A DNA stretch of 64,000 nt from JAWVFM01 sp963843315 (GTDB lineage: Bacteria; Actinomycetota; Thermoleophilia; Solirubrobacterales; 70-9), in assembly GCA_963843315.1 (NCBI GenBank), contig CAWJJU010000002.1:186001-250000 (forward strand), in the 5' to 3' direction. A program made the position numbers and the translations under genes. This document shows positions 9,410 to 18,840 of the stretch, piece by piece. The notes beneath the pieces were generated by a model that was not told the origin of the DNA, made no database searches, and was given only the letters and a program-made list of their open reading frames with translations. The stretch's first letter is position 1; each line of letters starts with the position of its first letter.

Positions 9410-11611
9410 GCCACCACGACCGCCTCCATGCGCTCGCCGAGCGAGCGCCAGGCGGCCTCGGCGTCGGCCACGGAGACGTCCAGCGACATGGCGCCCGCCC
9501 GGATCGCAATCGTCTCGCCCCCGGCGGCCCCGATCACGGCGAACTCGACACCCTCGGCGCCGGCCCGGGCGGCCAGGCGCCCGATCGCGGCGGGCTCACC
9601 GGCCAGCAGCACTCCCGCGGGCCCCTCGCCGAAGACCGCGTCCTCGCCGCCGCCGACCTCGACGCTCGCGCCCACGCGGCCGGCGATCGCCATCTCGGCG
9701 AGCGCACAGGCCAGGCCGCCGTCGCTGACGTCGTGCGCGGCGCCCACCTCACCGGCCCGCACGGCCTCGCGGACGAAGCCGAGGGCGCGGCGCGCGGCCT
9801 GGACGTCGACCTCGGGCAATCCGGCCGACAGCTCGCCGCGCTGCTTGGTCAGCTCCGACCCGGCCGCCGAGGGCGCGAAGGGGCCCGCGAGGGCGATCGC
9901 GTCGCCCTCGCGCAGGGCGGTGCCCGGAGCGCCGGCGGGATCCGGCAGCTCGCCGGCCATGCCGACCACCGGGGTGGGATAGATCGGGCCGGACTCGGTT
10001 TCGTTGTACAGGGAGACGTTGCCGCCCACCACCGGCACGCCGAGCGCTCGGCAGGCGTCGGCCAGGCCCCTCACGGACTGCGAGAGCTGCCAGGCGACGT
10101 GGGGCTTCTCGGGGTTGCCGAAGTTCAGGCAGTTGGTCAGGCCGAGCGGCTCGGCGCCGGCGCAGGCGAGGTTCGCCGCGCACTCCAGCACCGCCTCCAC
10201 CGCCCCGCGGTAGGGATCGCAGGCGACGCGGCGGCCGTTGCCGTCGATTGCCAGCGCGACGCCCACCCCGGACTCGTGGATATCGAGCACCGCCGCGTCG
10301 GCGGCCTCGGGACGGCGCAGGGTGCGCGAGCCCACGATCGAGTCGTACTGCTCGAAGGCCCAGCGCTTGCTCGCGATGTTGGGCGAGCCGAGCAGCGCCA
10401 GCAGGGTCTCCTCAGGGGAGGCGTCGGCCGCGAGGGTCGCGTCGTTGCCGTACAGCCAGCCGTCGGGCTCGGCGGGGTCGAGGTCGTACAGCGGGCACTC
10501 GTCGACCAGCGCCTTCACCGGCACCTCGCCCACCAGCTCCGAGCCGTCGAGCACGCGGATCGTCTCGCCCTCGGTGATCTGGCCGATCACCGCGGCGCTC
10601 GTCTGCCAGCGCTCGCAGACGGCGAGAACCTCGTCGACCCGCGACGGCTCGACCACCGCGAGCATCCGCTCCTGCGACTCGGACACCATCACCTCGAACG
10701 GCTCGAGGTCGGGGTTTCGAAGCGGGACCGCCGAAACGTCGATGTCGAGGCCGACCTCGCCCTTCGAGGCCATCTCCCCCGCCGACGAGGTGAGCCCGGC
10801 CGCACCCAGGTCCTGAAGCGAGACCAGCAGGTCGCCCGCCAGCAGCTCCAGGCAGCACTCGAGCAGCTTGTGCTCCTCGAAGGGGTCGCCGATCTGCACG
10901 GTCGGACGCTTGGCGTCGCCCTCCTCCAGCTCGGCCGAGGCCAGCACCGAGGCGCCGCCGATGCCGTCGCGCCCGGTCGAGGCACCGAACAGGACCAGCG
11001 CGTTGCCGGGGCCGGCGGCCGCCGAGCGGATCATCTCGTCGGCCCTCGCCAGACCCGCGCACATGGCGTTGACCAGGCAGTTCTGCTCGTACGGCGCCTC
11101 GAAGGCCACCTCGCCGCCCACCGTGGGGACGCCGATCGAGTTGCCGTAGTGCCCGATGCCGGCCACCACGTGGTCGAAGAGATAGCGCGAGCGCTCCGAG
11201 CTGAGCTCGCCGAAGCGCAGCGAGTCGAGCACCGCGATGGGTCGCGCGCCCACCGCGAAGACGTCGCGCAGGATCCCGCCGACGCCGGTGGCGGCGCCCT
11301 GGAAGGGCTCGACGGCGCTGGGGTGGTTGTGCGACTCGACCTTGAAGGCCAGGGCCCAGCCGCCCGGCAGGCTGACGGCCCCGGCGTTCTCGCCCGGGCC
11401 CATCACCACGCGCTCGCCCTCGGTGGGCAGCTGGCCCAGGAGCTTTCGCGAGTGCTTGTAGGCGCAGTGCTCGGACCACAGCAGCGAGAACATCGCCAGC
11501 TCGACCCCGTTGGGCTCGCGGCCCATGTGCTCGACGATCAGCTCGTACTCGCGATCGGTCAGCCCAAGCTCCCGATGCGGGGTCAGACCCCTTGAGTCGC
11601 CTCCGACTCAT
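9406..11611 (-). CDS. purL: Phosphoribosylformylglycinamidine synthase subunit PurL (start region disturbed)
   Basis: The large ATP-dependent subunit of FGAM synthase, which works with PurQ and PurS. Conserved parts: MFSLLWSEHCAYKHS near the N terminus, FKVESHNHPSAVEPFQGAATGVGG, the repeat half NCLNFGNPEKP and GAAHDVSDGGLACALAE. The frame is intact from the internal ATG at 11526, but the conserved HRELGLTDREYELIVEH lies upstream of that in the same frame with no start codon. The ATG at 11609-11611 fits if one base is removed from the GGGG or CCCC of the palindrome at 11579-11591; this gives 734 residues. The stop overlaps the next gene (ATGA). The downstream neighbours are the peptidase gene and the exporter. 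Confidence 0.93.
11579..11591. repeat. GGGGTCWGACCCC palindrome, copy 3
   Basis: Exact copy placed in the first codons of purL, where the reading frame is off by one base relative to the only nearby ATG. If one base of its C or G run is an error, it is read as GSDP, the same tetrapeptide as in recQ and grpE. Confidence 0.8.
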
Positions 11612-11627
11612 GGGGTCATGACCCCAT
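11610..11627. repeat. Palindrome variant spanning the GT stop and purL start
   Basis: ATGGGGTCATGACCCCAT is a perfect 18-bp palindrome and a variant of the GGGGTC/GACCCC family with a two-base centre. On the minus strand it carries the last codons and TGA stop of the glycosyltransferase gene and runs into the ATG proposed for purL. Confidence 0.75.
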
Positions 11628-12746
11628 GACGGGGGTCCTGGGGGGCGCGGGGCGGCGGGCGGTGGCGGTGTCGACCAGCTCGCCCATGCCGTCGACCGTG
11701 TGCGACCAGGCTCGCTCAGAGCGCACCTCGCGCGCGCCGGCGGCCAGCCGCTCGCGCTCGGCGTCGTCGGCCACGCGCTCCATCAGCTCCGTGAGGTGAC
11801 CGATGTCCGGGTCCCAGGCCGGGATGCCCGACTCGGCCGTGCCGTTTTGGATCGAGCGCACCAGCAGGCCGTTTCGCTCATGCTCGATCACCTCGTTCAG
11901 CGGCGCGAAGTCGCTGGTGATCACCGGCCTGCCGAACGCCATCGCCTCGAACAGGGGCAGGCCCAGGCCCTCCCAGCGGGCCGGCGTCAGCACCACGTCG
12001 GCGCCGGCGACGGTCGCGAGGTGGTCGCTCGTCGTCTGGTCCTCCAGAAGGAACTCGATGCGCGAGTCGCTCTCGGCCGCCTCGCGGGCGAGCTTGGTGC
12101 GCTTGTTGCGCTCGACCTGCGCCTTGATCAGCAGGCGAAGGCGCGGGTTCGTCGTCTTCTGGAACGCCTCGATCGCCGGCGCGACGGGCTTGCGGTGGCC
12201 GATGAACCCGGCGGGGAAGATGAGCTGGACGACGTCGCCGGGCGCCGTGCGCTTGGGTGTCACGTCGAGTAGCTCGGGGTTGATGCCCCACGGCACGTAC
12301 GGAGTCTCGAGGCCGAAGCTCCGGTAGCGCTCCTGCTCGCAGCGGGTCATCGAGTAGACGATGTCGAAGGCGTCACGGGCGCCGGGCACGTCGGCCTCGG
12401 TGAAGTGCTCCCAGACGAACCGGCCGATGGTCACGACCCCGCGGGCGCGCAGCGAGGCGAGCTCGTCGAACTGGTAGTTCTGGTCGCACAGGATCACCTC
12501 GATGCCGCGGCGCTCGACCCAGCTCTCGTACTCCTCCGCGGTGATGTCGTAGGCCGCCGCCTCGTCGACGTTGGGCTGGTCCCACACGTCGTCGCGCTGA
12601 AGGCGGCCCTTCATCGGCCCCCGCTCCTTCTTGGGGCGGGCGAGGATGAACGTCTCGTGGCCCAGCTCGTCCATGGCCGAGCGCAGCTGGCGGGCGACCA
12701 CGGGCTGGCCGCGGTTGAACCACTTCGTGACGAGGCCGACGCGCAC
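11616..12746 (-). CDS. Glycosyltransferase, GT4-like GT-B fold (paralog 1)
   Basis: A 376-residue cytoplasmic glycosyltransferase. It opens with VGLVTKWFNRGQPVVARQLRSA, where the acceptor-side Gly loop is replaced by NRGQ. The donor-binding half has PARWEGLGLPLFEAMAFGRP with the EX7E pair, followed by NEVIEHERNGLLV. A central FDQNYQFDE-like segment (CDQNYQFDELASL) is shared with two paralogs at 18837-19934 and 35190-36278. The GTG start overlaps the stop of the sulfotransferase upstream (TAGTG), so the two are probably made together and may act on the same glycan. Its stop lies in a palindrome. The sugar specificity cannot be read from the sequence. Confidence 0.87.
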   Translation of the reverse strand: MRVGLVTKWFNRGQPVVARQLRSAMDELGHETFILARPKKERGPMKGRLQRDDVWDQPNVDEAAAYDITAEEYESWVERRGIEVILCDQNYQFDELASLRARGVVTIGRFVWEHFTEADVPGARDAFDIVYSMTRCEQERYRSFGLETPYVPWGINPELLDVTPKRTAPGDVVQLIFPAGFIGHRKPVAPAIEAFQKTTNPRLRLLIKAQVERNKRTKLAREAAESDSRIEFLLEDQTTSDHLATVAGADVVLTPARWEGLGLPLFEAMAFGRPVITSDFAPLNEVIEHERNGLLVRSIQNGTAESGIPAWDPDIGHLTELMERVADDAERERLAAGAREVRSERAWSHTVDGMGELVDTATARRPAPPRTPVMGS

Positions 12747-13663
12747 TACGTCGCGGAGTCGACCGGCACGCCGGTCTCGTAGCCGAGGTCGGCCAGCATG
12801 TCGCCGGCGATCGCCTCGAAGGCCTGGCGATCGGCCTCCGGCATCTGGCGCTTCCAGCGGCTGATGCGGTCGGTGTCGGGCGGCTTGGTGGTCATCGCGT
12901 GGGTCGCCATCCTGCGCTCGACGGTGAGGTCCTGCGCGCGGCCCTCGGCGGGCAGCGCTCGCGCCATCTCGCCGAGGCGGTCCGCCGAGCGCTCGTGGTA
13001 GCTCAGCATCGCGTCGTCCCAGGGAAGCTCGATGAACTCGCAGACCCTGCGCAGCACCGGCTCGGTGTCGGCGATCAGGTCCTCGTAGCGGACCTCGGTG
13101 TAGTACGCGAGCTTCGGGCCCATTCGCCGCGCCTTCTCGATCTTCTTCTTCCACCGCCCGCCGACGTGGGCGGCGTCGATGTCGCGGACCGTCCGGTCGA
13201 GCACCGAGAGCGCGACGTCGCGGCCGTCGCGGATGACGTGCACGAAGCGGGCCTCGGGCAGCGCCCTCTCGATCTTCCGCATCTGCCCCACGTAGCGAGG
13301 GGTCTTCTCACCCCAGCGGGGCTTGCCCTGACGGGCTGCGTAGGCGCGATAGAAGGAGCGCACGGCCTCCCCGGCGTCGAGACCGTCGATGGCGGCCAGC
13401 CATCCCAGGGCCTCTTCGTCGGAGAAGTCGAAGTCGTTCCACTCGCGATGAGCCTTCATGGCCGCCAGCGCCGACTGCGGCGTCGCGCCGGCGGCGTTGC
13501 AGGCGTCGATCAGGTCCGGGACGAAGTGCGTCTCCGGCGGGATCGTCAGCTCGGGGTGAGCGTCGAGCATCATCCGCAGCAGGGTCGTCCCCGAGCGGTT
13601 CATGCCGACGACGAACGGGAACGACGTGGCGGTGGTCTCGGGTCGGCGTCTGGTCAGCGGCAA
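12746..13663 (-). CDS. PAPS-dependent sulfotransferase (1)
   Basis: A 305-residue sulfotransferase of the bacterial Sulfotransfer_3 type. The 5'-phosphosulfate loop is VVGMNRSGTTLLRMML near residue 18, and the 3'-phosphate motif is RFVHVIRDGRDVALSVL near 145. ETHFVPD and RWGEKTPRYVGQM are other family blocks. The start is a TTG with a good Shine-Dalgarno (GGGAGG) 6-11 bases upstream. It lies between purQ and a glycosyltransferase with which it overlaps by one base. The acceptor (sugar, lipid or protein) is not known, but the pairing with a glycosyltransferase points to a glycan. Confidence 0.88.
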   Translation of the reverse strand: MPLTRRRPETTATSFPFVVGMNRSGTTLLRMMLDAHPELTIPPETHFVPDLIDACNAAGATPQSALAAMKAHREWNDFDFSDEEALGWLAAIDGLDAGEAVRSFYRAYAARQGKPRWGEKTPRYVGQMRKIERALPEARFVHVIRDGRDVALSVLDRTVRDIDAAHVGGRWKKKIEKARRMGPKLAYYTEVRYEDLIADTEPVLRRVCEFIELPWDDAMLSYHERSADRLGEMARALPAEGRAQDLTVERRMATHAMTTKPPDTDRISRWKRQMPEADRQAFEAIAGDMLADLGYETGVPVDSAT

Positions 13664-13678
13664 GCTAGGCCTCCCGCG

Positions 13679-14353
13679 TCACGCCGCGAGCTTCTGCTCG
13701 GCGGCGACGGCGGCAAAGAGTCGCAGGCCGTCGGCGGATCCCGTCCGCTCGTCGACGGCGTGCTCGGGGTGGGGCATGAGGCCCATCACGTTGCCCGCGG
13801 CGTTGGTGACCCCGGCGATGTCGGCGGTCGAGCCGTTGGGGTTGTCTCCCGGGGCGTAGCGGAAGGCGATCTGCCCGGCGGCATCGAGCTCGGCCACCGT
13901 GGCGTCGTCGGCGAACCAGCGCCCGCAGGCGTGCTTGACGGGAATCGAGAGCACGTCGCCGGCCGTGAGGCCGTCGGCGAACGGGCCCGAGGCCGAGCCC
14001 GCGATCAGGTCGACCTGGCGGCAGACGAAGCGAAGCCCGTCGTTGGGCAGCAGCGCTCCGGGCAGGAGCCCTGCCTCGCAGAGCACCTGGAAGCCATTGC
14101 AGATGCCGAGCACGGGGGCGCCGCCCGACGCCATCTCGGAGACCGCGCCCATCGCCGGAGCAAAACGCGCGATGGCGCCGGCGCGAAGGTAGTCGCCGTA
14201 GGAGAAGCCGCCGGGAACGACGACCGCGTCGAGGTCGTCGAGGTCCGTCTCCTCGTGCCAGACGAGGCGGGCGTCGCCCACCCGCGCGCACGCCGCGACG
14301 GCGTCGCGCTCGTCGCATGAGCCGGGGAACTGAAGGACGCCGAACCGCGTCAC
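13679..14353 (-). CDS. purQ: FGAM synthase glutaminase subunit PurQ
   Basis: A 224-residue class I glutamine amidotransferase that feeds ammonia to PurL. Conserved blocks are FGVLQFPGSCDE, VVPGGFSYGDYLRAGAIA, the nucleophile Cys in VLGICNGFQVL and the catalytic His/Glu in GLMPHPEHA. The GTG start overlaps the purS stop (GTGA), giving a purS-purQ pair; purL follows after a sulfotransferase and a glycosyltransferase, an unusual interruption. Confidence 0.96.
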   Translation of the reverse strand: MTRFGVLQFPGSCDERDAVAACARVGDARLVWHEETDLDDLDAVVVPGGFSYGDYLRAGAIARFAPAMGAVSEMASGGAPVLGICNGFQVLCEAGLLPGALLPNDGLRFVCRQVDLIAGSASGPFADGLTAGDVLSIPVKHACGRWFADDATVAELDAAGQIAFRYAPGDNPNGSTADIAGVTNAAGNVMGLMPHPEHAVDERTGSADGLRLFAAVAAEQKLAA

Positions 14354-14586
14354 GCGGCGGCCTCGTCGACCATCTCGATCTCGTAGTCCTCCACAAGTGG
14401 GTTGGCGAGAAGCTGCTCGCAGAGCCGGCCGAGGGCCGACTCGTCGTCGGCCTCGAGCTCGACCAGACGGCCGACGCGGACGTCGGAGATCCCCTCGAAG
14501 CCGAGCGCCGGCAGCGCCCTCTCGACGGCCTTGCCCTGGGGGTCGAGGATGCCCTCCTTCGGGCGGATGAGCACGCGCGCCTTCAC
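14350..14586 (-). CDS. purS: FGAM synthase subunit PurS
   Basis: A 78-residue small subunit bridging PurQ and PurL. The sequence has the family pattern KARVLIRPKEGILDPQGKAVE, then LGFEGISDVRVGRLVELE and a C-terminal NPLVEDYEIE strand. The start is GTG. Coupled to purQ by overlap. The 37 bp upstream separate it from the GT-C gene on the same strand. Confidence 0.94.
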   Translation of the reverse strand: MKARVLIRPKEGILDPQGKAVERALPALGFEGISDVRVGRLVELEADDESALGRLCEQLLANPLVEDYEIEMVDEAAA

Positions 14587-14623
14587 GCTCGGAGCGTAGA
14601 TGATCGCCCCGAGCGAACCGGCG

Positions 14624-16078
14624 TCAGGGGGTGGTTGCCACGAGGGTCGGAGACTCGTTGAGCACGTACTCGCTGAGGCGAACAGGCGACACCGTGACCG
14701 GACGGCGAGAGCGGTACTTATCGAGTACGAAAGGCCTGGGCGCCGGCACCCGGGCGATCTCCCGGAGCCCGTGCCGCGGAGGATTGCCCGCTGCGCCCGC
14801 GCTCAGGACGTCGACCTCGCGAAGCCCCTTGGGGACGTCGCTCTTGCCCCGCACCCGAGTGGCCCCCAGGTAGTAGACGAGGCCCTGGTTGCCGTTGGCA
14901 GGGGCGACGATCAGCCTCGGCACCTCAGAAGGCCCGATCGCGGCGGCCGCGCCTCGCCAATCGGGTCGCTGCATCTGCGGGCTGCGGTAGACCGCCAGGT
15001 CGACGGCCGCGAACATGACGACGCCCAGCAGCGCCGCGAGCAGGCCGAGGCGCCCGGCGCCCGTGGCGCCGCAACCGACCGCCATGACCAGGAGCAGCGG
15101 GACCTCCGCAGCGATCGTGTTTCGCGGATCGAGGAAATCGAGGCCGATGTATGCGAGAACGACGGGGACGAGGAGGGCTGCGGCGCCAACCGAACCGAGA
15201 GCCAGCGCCCCGAATCGCTCAACCGCAAGGGGGCTGCGCGCGGCGAACAGGATCGAGCCGATGAGCAGAAGCGCACCGCCCGCCGCGGCGAGACCCTGGA
15301 CGGCATCGATCGCTCCCGTCCCGGCGAAGGCGCCGGGTTCTTCGCTCGCAACGTAGTTGAGGGCGGACTCGCCGGCGCGCGAAACGACGGAGCGGTTAGT
15401 GAATTCGTTTCTGCGTCCCGACCCCTCCTGATGAAGGGCGAAGGGGGCAAGCGCCAGGCCCACCAGGCCCACTACGGCGACGGCGGCGAGCGTCCCGCGT
15501 GGCCGGCGCGACCTCTGCGTCAGCAGCCACACCGCCTGGGGCGCGATCGCGAACACGGCGAAGTAGTGCGAGCACAGCGCGAGCCCCGAGGCAGCGGCCC
15601 AGAGGCCGAGCGAGCGTGGAGTCGGTTCCCGGAGCGACTCGGCGAAGTAGACGAGCGCGACCGCGCTGAAGAAGACGAGAAACGCGTACGAGCGCGCCTC
15701 CTGCGAGTACCAGAGGAGGAAGGGATTGAAGGCGACGAGCGCGGCTGCGATCAGGCCTGCGCGCCTCGAGCCGAACACCACGGCGGCCCGGTACGCAACC
15801 GGGATGGTCAGGGTTCCGGCGAGCGCCGACAGCGACCGCAGTCCCACCTCTCCGGTCCCGAAGAGCTTCGACCACAGCCAGGCCGCGAGGTAGTAGAGCG
15901 GTGGGCTGCGCTCACCGCCGCCCACCACGTGCATCGTCGCGCCGAGGTTCGCGTGCAGGACGCGGCTGGCCGTCACCGCCTCGTCGTGGTCATAGGACTG
16001 ATGGCCGAGGGTGAGGAAACGAAGCAAGCCGCCCGCAACGACGATCGCTCCAAGCAGGCACCAATCCCTGCGTCCCAT
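14624..16078 (-). CDS. Membrane glycosyltransferase, GT39/ArnT-like (GT-C)
   Basis: A 484-residue polytopic protein. Residues 8-24 form the first membrane span, followed by an external loop with the GT-C acidic motif YDHDEAVTA and an ERSPPLYY segment. At least nine more hydrophobic segments follow (for example 90-110, 120-150, 160-185, 200-220 and 255-340), and then a soluble C-terminal part of about 110 residues. Such enzymes use polyprenyl-phosphate sugars on the outer face of the membrane. It lies between purS and a sulfotransferase, so a role in building the same surface glycan is plausible. The donor is not known. Confidence 0.8.
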   Translation of the reverse strand: MGRRDWCLLGAIVVAGGLLRFLTLGHQSYDHDEAVTASRVLHANLGATMHVVGGGERSPPLYYLAAWLWSKLFGTGEVGLRSLSALAGTLTIPVAYRAAVVFGSRRAGLIAAALVAFNPFLLWYSQEARSYAFLVFFSAVALVYFAESLREPTPRSLGLWAAASGLALCSHYFAVFAIAPQAVWLLTQRSRRPRGTLAAVAVVGLVGLALAPFALHQEGSGRRNEFTNRSVVSRAGESALNYVASEEPGAFAGTGAIDAVQGLAAAGGALLLIGSILFAARSPLAVERFGALALGSVGAAALLVPVVLAYIGLDFLDPRNTIAAEVPLLLVMAVGCGATGAGRLGLLAALLGVVMFAAVDLAVYRSPQMQRPDWRGAAAAIGPSEVPRLIVAPANGNQGLVYYLGATRVRGKSDVPKGLREVDVLSAGAAGNPPRHGLREIARVPAPRPFVLDKYRSRRPVTVSPVRLSEYVLNESPTLVATTP

Positions 16079-16128
16079 GGGCCGACTCTACGCCGCCGAA
16101 GCTATGTCGAAGCTAAGGGCTGCGCCGC

Positions 16129-17016
16129 TCAGGCGTAGCCGGCGGCCGCCATCGGCTCGGCCAGGCCGAGTTTGTCGATCAGCCCGGCCCAGGCGGGCTC
16201 GCCGGCGGCGTAGACCTGCTCCGCCGGGCGAACCTTGTCACGCGTCCATTCGCGCACCGCGGCCGGGGTCTCGCGGCCGAGCACCGCGTAGACCTGGTCG
16301 AGCGCGGCGGGAACGCTAGTGCGCAGGTCCTCGTTTCGAAGCAGCAGGTAGCGGTCGCCGAAGAGCCGGCGGCCGTCCTCGTAGGCGCTCTCGAAGGAGA
16401 GCTTCCACACCAGCAGCACCCGCTCGACGTCGGTGAGGTCCTCGGCCCCGCGGCCCTCGCGATCCAGGATCGCCTGCGAGATCGCCCGGCTCGACCACAG
16501 CTTGCGATCGGTCCGGTCGGTGAACATCGCGGCGGGCGAGGAGTACTTCTGCGCGCGCCGCCGGTTGCGGCCGAGCACGATCGAGGCGACGACAGCGCGC
16601 GGATCGCGGACCACGTGCACCAGCGCCGCGCCCGGGTCGATGTCGTGGACGTCGGCGAGCTTGCAGTACAGGCGGGTCTCCTTGATGGCGACGGCGGGCG
16701 CGAGGGTGAGCAGGTGCTTCAGCAGCTCGCGGGCGTGCTCCGGAAGGTGGTCGGTGATCTCCACAGAGGGGTCCCGGGGACCGCCCCAGTTGAACTCGTC
16801 GATCGGGATGTCCGGATAGCGCTCGCGCTGGAAGTCCTGGCGGATGGCCCGCATCTCGGCGAAGGCGTCGCCCTCGCGCGCGCCGGAGCCGCCGCCCTCG
16901 GTGACCTTCTGCTCGCGAAGCGGCTCGTAGAACGAGCGCAGCTCGGGGTCCTCGACGATCGCGTCGTGGAGGATCGTCGTCCCCGAACGACGCATCCCCT
17001 GGATGAAGAGGTTCAC
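16129..17016 (-). CDS. PAPS-dependent sulfotransferase (2)
   Basis: A 295-residue sulfotransferase. The phosphosulfate loop GMRRSGTTILHDAIVE begins near residue 7 and the 3'-phosphate motif LVHVVRDPRAVVASIVLGR lies near residue 140. FYEPLREQ and KYSSPAAMF are further conserved-looking blocks. The GTG start overlaps the purC stop (GTGA), so it is translationally coupled to a purine gene. It differs strongly from the other two sulfotransferases in the window, suggesting different acceptors rather than recent duplication. Confidence 0.85.
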   Translation of the reverse strand: MNLFIQGMRRSGTTILHDAIVEDPELRSFYEPLREQKVTEGGGSGAREGDAFAEMRAIRQDFQRERYPDIPIDEFNWGGPRDPSVEITDHLPEHARELLKHLLTLAPAVAIKETRLYCKLADVHDIDPGAALVHVVRDPRAVVASIVLGRNRRRAQKYSSPAAMFTDRTDRKLWSSRAISQAILDREGRGAEDLTDVERVLLVWKLSFESAYEDGRRLFGDRYLLLRNEDLRTSVPAALDQVYAVLGRETPAAVREWTRDKVRPAEQVYAAGEPAWAGLIDKLGLAEPMAAAGYA

Positions 17017-17873
17017 GAGGAGGTGAAGTCTTTGCCCGAGAGGCGCTCGTACGCCTCCACGTAGCGGGCGCGCGTGCGCTCGACGACCTCGGCCGGGAGG
17101 TTCGGCCCCGGGGGCGAGTGGTCCCAGCCCGACTCGTCGAGCCAGTCGCGCACGTACTGCTTGTCGAAGGAGGGCTGCCCGTGGCCAGGCTCGTAGGAAT
17201 CGGCGGGCCAGAAGCGCGAGGAGTCGGGGGTGAACACCTCGTCGCCCAGGACGATGTCCTCGCCGGCGCCGCGGCCAAACTCGAACTTGGTGTCGGCGAG
17301 GATGATCCCGCGCCCGGCCGCGTGCTCGGCCGCCCGGTTGTACAGCTCGATCGAGGTGTCGCGAAGGCGCGTCATCAGGTCGCGGTCGCCGACGACCTCG
17401 GCCGCGCGATCGAAGTCGATGTTCTCGTCGTGCTCGCCGATCTCGGCCTTGGTGGCCGGGGTGAAGATGGGCTCCGGGAGCTTCTGCGACTCCTGGAGGC
17501 CGTCCGGCAGCTCGATGCCGCAGACCGTGCCGTCGCGCTTGTACTCCTTCCAGCCGGAGCCGGTGATGTAGCCGCGCACCACGCACTCCACGGGATGCAT
17601 GTCCAGCTTGCGGACGCGCATGCCCCGGCGCGCGGCCTCGGGCGGGACCTCCTCGGAGATGAAGTGGTTGGGGCAGACGTCGCCGAGCAGGTCGAACCAG
17701 AAGATCGACATCTGCGTGAGGACCGCCCCCTTGTCGGGGATGGGGTCGGGCAGGACGACGTCGTAGGCGGAGATCCGGTCGGAGGCGACCATGATGAGGT
17801 CGTCGCCGTCCGCGTAGATCTCGCGGACCTTGCCGCTGGAGAGCAGTTCGAGGTCGGAAAGAGCCTGGGCCAT
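17013..17873 (-). CDS. purC: SAICAR synthase PurC
   Basis: A 286-residue ATP-dependent ligase joining CAIR and aspartate. Blocks: LLSSGKVREIYADGDDLIMVASDRISAYDVVLP, ECVVRGYITGSGWKEY, and DTKFEFGRG followed by DEVFTPDSSRFWPAD. The eukaryote-like length and C-terminal block match the actinobacterial form. The ATG faces a plus-strand gene across 103 bp that must hold promoters for both. A sulfotransferase follows with a GTGA overlap. Confidence 0.96.
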   Translation of the reverse strand: MAQALSDLELLSSGKVREIYADGDDLIMVASDRISAYDVVLPDPIPDKGAVLTQMSIFWFDLLGDVCPNHFISEEVPPEAARRGMRVRKLDMHPVECVVRGYITGSGWKEYKRDGTVCGIELPDGLQESQKLPEPIFTPATKAEIGEHDENIDFDRAAEVVGDRDLMTRLRDTSIELYNRAAEHAAGRGIILADTKFEFGRGAGEDIVLGDEVFTPDSSRFWPADSYEPGHGQPSFDKQYVRDWLDESGWDHSPPGPNLPAEVVERTRARYVEAYERLSGKDFTSS

Positions 17874-17976
17874 GAGGCGGCGATGCTAGCTATTGCGCCG
17901 GCCCAAGGCTGTAAGCGCTTCCAGTCGAAGGGACGGCCCTGTTGTTTGCGGCCGCATCGCCGGGTACCAGGGAGAT

Positions 17977-18840
17977 ATGGATCAGACCGAGACCGGCCGG
18001 GCGTCGATTCCTGACGAGCAGACGAACGAGCGCGTGCGCCTGCTCGTCGTTGCGGCCGATGAGCATGTTGCCGAGCCCCTCGAGCGCGAAATCGAGCGCG
18101 TCGCCAACGGCCGTGACCCCGAGGTCAAGATCGTCGCTCCGGCGCTCGCGCGGACACGATTCGAGCATTCCGCGGGGGCGGTCGACGAGGGAATGAGCGT
18201 GGCACAGACCCGCCTCGGGCGCGCCGAGGACCGGGTCGCCCACGACGCCCGGATCGCGGCCGGGACGCTCACCGCCGAGGAGGTGGGCGACGCAGATCCG
18301 ATCCTGGCGATCGACGATGCGCTGGCGAACTTCCACGCCGACGAGCTGCTGCTCGTCACCCACTCCCAGGGCGACGGCCGCTGGCTCGAGGACGACATGT
18401 TCGAGCAGGTCCGCAGGCGCTTCGCCATCCCCGTCACCCACTTCGAGATCCAGCAGGCGGGCGAGGCCGTCGAGACCGAGCGCGCCGACGGGACCGACGT
18501 CCCCGCTATGGAGAGCACGAGCCGGTCGGGCAACCTCGCCGGGCTGGACTGGCGCGAGCGCCTCGGCATCCTCGTCGCGATCGTCGGCACCATCGTCCTG
18601 ATCGTCATCGCCTCGGCCGGCAACAGCCTGTCCGCCGACACCGACCTGGGTCAGCTGCATCTGTCCTCGCAGGTGATCCGCATCGCGATCGCCGGGCTCA
18701 TGGCCCTGATCAACATCGGCAACGTGGTCGGGCTGATCCTGTTCTCGAGCGTCGGCTATCGCGGGTTCTGGCAGCGAGCCTTCGCCCACACGTCGCTGTG
18801 GGGAACGCTGATCGCGATCCCCGTCGCGCTGATCGTCTAG
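17977..18840 (+). CDS. Membrane protein with N-terminal universal-stress-like domain
   Basis: A 287-residue protein. The first 160 residues alternate strands and helices (VRLLVVAADEHVAEPLEREIE, DELLLVTHSQGDGRWLEDDMFEQV) in a Rossmann/USP-like pattern. Two or three hydrophobic segments follow (about 200-222, 240-262 and 272-287). The ATG chosen has GGGAG a few bases upstream; an earlier in-frame ATG lacks one. It is divergent from purC. Its TAG shares the tetranucleotide CTAG with the stop of the converging glycosyltransferase. Function unknown; the domain order is what one would expect of a membrane-anchored stress or transport-modulating protein, but that is conjecture. Confidence 0.65.
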   Translation: MDQTETGRASIPDEQTNERVRLLVVAADEHVAEPLEREIERVANGRDPEVKIVAPALARTRFEHSAGAVDEGMSVAQTRLGRAEDRVAHDARIAAGTLTAEEVGDADPILAIDDALANFHADELLLVTHSQGDGRWLEDDMFEQVRRRFAIPVTHFEIQQAGEAVETERADGTDVPAMESTSRSGNLAGLDWRERLGILVAIVGTIVLIVIASAGNSLSADTDLGQLHLSSQVIRIAIAGLMALINIGNVVGLILFSSVGYRGFWQRAFAHTSLWGTLIAIPVALIV

